DNA of 9,690 bases. Source: Burkholderiales bacterium. Lineage in GTDB: Bacteria > Pseudomonadota > Gammaproteobacteria > Burkholderiales > Burkholderiaceae_F. Location of the stretch: contig JAHEDN010000013.1 in NCBI GenBank assembly GCA_024641225.1, positions 6,941 to 16,630 on the forward strand, in the 5' to 3' direction. The translations under genes and the position numbers were made by a program. This document shows, piece after piece, positions 8,190 through 9,690 of the stretch (the stretch's first letter is position 1; each line of letters opens with the position of its first letter). The notes under the pieces are model-generated. The model worked only from the letters and a program-made list of their open reading frames with translations, was not told the DNA's origin and made no database searches.

Positions 8190-9581
8190 ATGCTCGATTC
8201 GCTGACTGAACGTCTGGGGCGCGTCGTCAAGACGATGCGCGGTCAGGCACGTCTGACTGAAGCCAACACGCAGGAGATGCTGCGCGAGGTGCGCGTGGCG
8301 CTGCTCGAGGCCGACGTTGCCCTGCCCGTCGTTCGCGAGTTCATCGCCCGCGTCCGCGACAAGGCATTCGGAGAGGAAGTTGTCGGAAGCCTGACTCCCG
8401 GCCAGGCGCTGGTCGGCGTCGTGCATCGCGAACTCACGATGCTGATGGGCGGAGACCTTCCGCTGGCGCAGCGCGAGATCAACCTGGCGGTGCAGCCCCC
8501 GGCGGTCATCCTGCTGGCGGGGCTGCAGGGCGCAGGCAAGACAACCACGGCCGCCAAGCTCGCCAAGTGGCTAATCGAGGAACGCAAAAAGAAGGTGCTG
8601 TCGGTGTCCGCCGACGTCTACCGCCCGGCGGCCATTGAGCAGCTGAGAACGGTCAGCGAGCAGGCCGGCGCGCAGTTCTTCCCCAGTAGCGCCGGCGAAC
8701 TTCCGATCGACATCGCGCGCCGCGCCCTGGACCATGCCCGGCGCCATTTCTTCGATGTCCTGATCGTCGATACCGCAGGCCGACTCGCTATCGACGAAGC
8801 AATGATGCAGGAGGTCGCTTCGTTGCACGCCGCGCTCAAGCCGGTGGAGACGCTTTTCGTAGTGGACAGCATGCTGGGGCAGGATGCTGTCAATACGGCG
8901 AGGGCCTTTGCGGAGCGGATGCCGCTGACCGGCGTGATCCTCACCAAGCTTGATGGCGATGCGCGCGGCGGCGCCGCACTTTCGGTACGCCACATCACCG
9001 GCAAGCCGATCAAGTTCGTCGGCATCGCGGAGAAAATCAGCGGCCTGGAACGCTTCGATCCGGAGCGCATGGCCGGCCGCGTGCTCGGCATGGGCGACGT
9101 CGTCTCGCTGGTCGAGGACGTCCGCAAGGCGGTCGACCTGAAGTCCGCCGAGAAGCTGGCGAAGAAGATCCAGGCCGGAGATCGCTTCGACCTGAGCGAC
9201 TTCAAAGAACAGATCGTCCAGATGCGCCGCATGGGGGGCCTTTCCGGTTTGCTCGACAAACTGCCGGCGCAGCTGGCAGCGGCCGCCGGACAGGTCAGCG
9301 ACAAGGACGCCGATCGCCAGGTGCGCCGCATCGAGGGCATCATCAATTCGATGACCCCAGCGGAGCGCACCCGACCTGAACTGCTGAAGGCGTCGCGAAA
9401 GCGGCGCATTGCCGCCGGCAGCGGCGTTCCGGTGCAGGAAATCAACCGCTTGCTCAGCCAGTTCGAGCAGATGCGTTCGATGATGAAGCAGATGAAGAAG
9501 GGCGGGCTGTCAAAGATGATGCGTGCAATGGGCGGCCTTGCGTCGCTACGCGGCGCGTCGCCGGGACTGCCGAAGCGCTGA
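8190..9581 (+). CDS. ffh: Signal recognition particle protein Ffh (SRP54 homologue)
   Basis: GTPase that binds 4.5S RNA and hydrophobic signal sequences of nascent proteins and delivers ribosomes to FtsY at the inner membrane. The complete 463-residue protein has a helical N domain (1-90, ALLEADVALPVVREF), then a G domain with G1 GLQGAGKTTT at 111-120, DVYRPAA at 142-148, DTAGR at 194-198, TKLD at 252-255 and GLERFDPERMAGRVLGMGD near 285-303. The methionine-rich M domain (about 325-450) has RRIAAGSGVPVQEINRLLSQF as its RNA-binding helix-turn-helix, followed by QMRSMMKQMKKGG. Length and all motifs are those of a working Ffh. The start fits the family N-terminus, but the 15 bases upstream are pyrimidine-rich with no Shine-Dalgarno match. 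It diverges from ypjD. rpsP, its frequent downstream neighbour, is not seen in the remaining bases. Confidence 0.98.
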   Translation: MLDSLTERLGRVVKTMRGQARLTEANTQEMLREVRVALLEADVALPVVREFIARVRDKAFGEEVVGSLTPGQALVGVVHRELTMLMGGDLPLAQREINLAVQPPAVILLAGLQGAGKTTTAAKLAKWLIEERKKKVLSVSADVYRPAAIEQLRTVSEQAGAQFFPSSAGELPIDIARRALDHARRHFFDVLIVDTAGRLAIDEAMMQEVASLHAALKPVETLFVVDSMLGQDAVNTARAFAERMPLTGVILTKLDGDARGGAALSVRHITGKPIKFVGIAEKISGLERFDPERMAGRVLGMGDVVSLVEDVRKAVDLKSAEKLAKKIQAGDRFDLSDFKEQIVQMRRMGGLSGLLDKLPAQLAAAAGQVSDKDADRQVRRIEGIINSMTPAERTRPELLKASRKRRIAAGSGVPVQEINRLLSQFEQMRSMMKQMKKGGLSKMMRAMGGLASLRGASPGLPKR

Positions 9582-9690
9582 GACGGTGCCCGACAGAAGC
9601 GACGCGACAAGGAGCCACAGCGACCAATCTCGTGCTAGGTCAGGTGGATATCGAAACAGGCTTGCGAGGCTGGCCGGACCGGCCGACGTG
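9582..9690. other. Sequence after ffh with no recognised gene
   Basis: No ribosomal protein S16 (rpsP) start, tRNA or other gene is recognisable. A perfect palindrome GGCCGG-A-CCGGCC lies at 9672-9684 near the edge. As RNA it could form only a 4-bp GGCC stem with a 5-nt loop, and no T-run is seen before the window ends, so a terminator is not shown. Confidence 0.5.

Noticed and set aside
7067..8230. A single 387-codon minus-strand frame covering ypjD and the small protein
   Set aside because: Its upstream part is an Arg/Ala-rich shadow of ypjD in another frame. Only the last 79 codons, from the ATG at 7306, give a plausible protein.
8618..9610. A 330-residue minus-strand frame opposite ffh
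   Set aside because: Ser/Arg-rich mirror of Ffh with no domain signature.

Overview
The window is GC-rich (my estimate, well above 60%) and densely coding. It reads as a chromosomal core region of a proteobacterium, most likely a betaproteobacterium. The reasons are the class Ia NrdA with two N-terminal ATP-cone regions, the PilS/PilR pair, AmpD, and a YpjD-type membrane protein divergent from ffh. The lineage is inferred from gene content and order as I remember them, not from a search. I see no insertion sequence, prophage, CRISPR array, tRNA or rRNA.

Layout. Six genes lie on the minus strand. Read in their own direction, from right to left, they are ypjD (CcsA/HemX-like membrane protein), a 79-residue PP0621-like zinc-ribbon membrane peptide, pilS (sensor kinase), pilR (sigma-54-dependent response regulator), ampD (cytoplasmic anhydro-muropeptide amidase), a 363-bp regulatory gap, and nrdA (ribonucleotide reductase large subunit, running off the left edge close to its C-terminus). 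On the plus strand, ffh (signal recognition particle GTPase) starts 47 bp from ypjD and is complete. The last 109 bases after ffh hold no recognisable gene.

How the genes fit together. ypjD to ampD look like one transcription unit: ypjD/PP0621-like overlap by 1 nt (TGATG), pilS/pilR by 8 nt (ATGAGTGA) and pilR/ampD by 1 nt (TAGTG). Only the gap before pilS, about 118 nt or less depending on its start, could hold an internal promoter. nrdA has its own control region. A good sigma-70-like promoter (TTGAGT, 17 bp, TATCAT) is followed at its predicted start site by two NrdR-like boxes exactly 31 bp apart. A strong GC-rich inverted repeat then lies in the roughly 244-nt leader.

Nothing here looks like an undescribed multi-gene system. 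The points most worth a second look are the nrdA control region with its leader hairpin, the possible leaderless start of ypjD inside a very short divergent promoter region, and the uncharacterised zinc-ribbon peptide embedded between cytochrome-biogenesis-like and type IV pilus regulatory genes.
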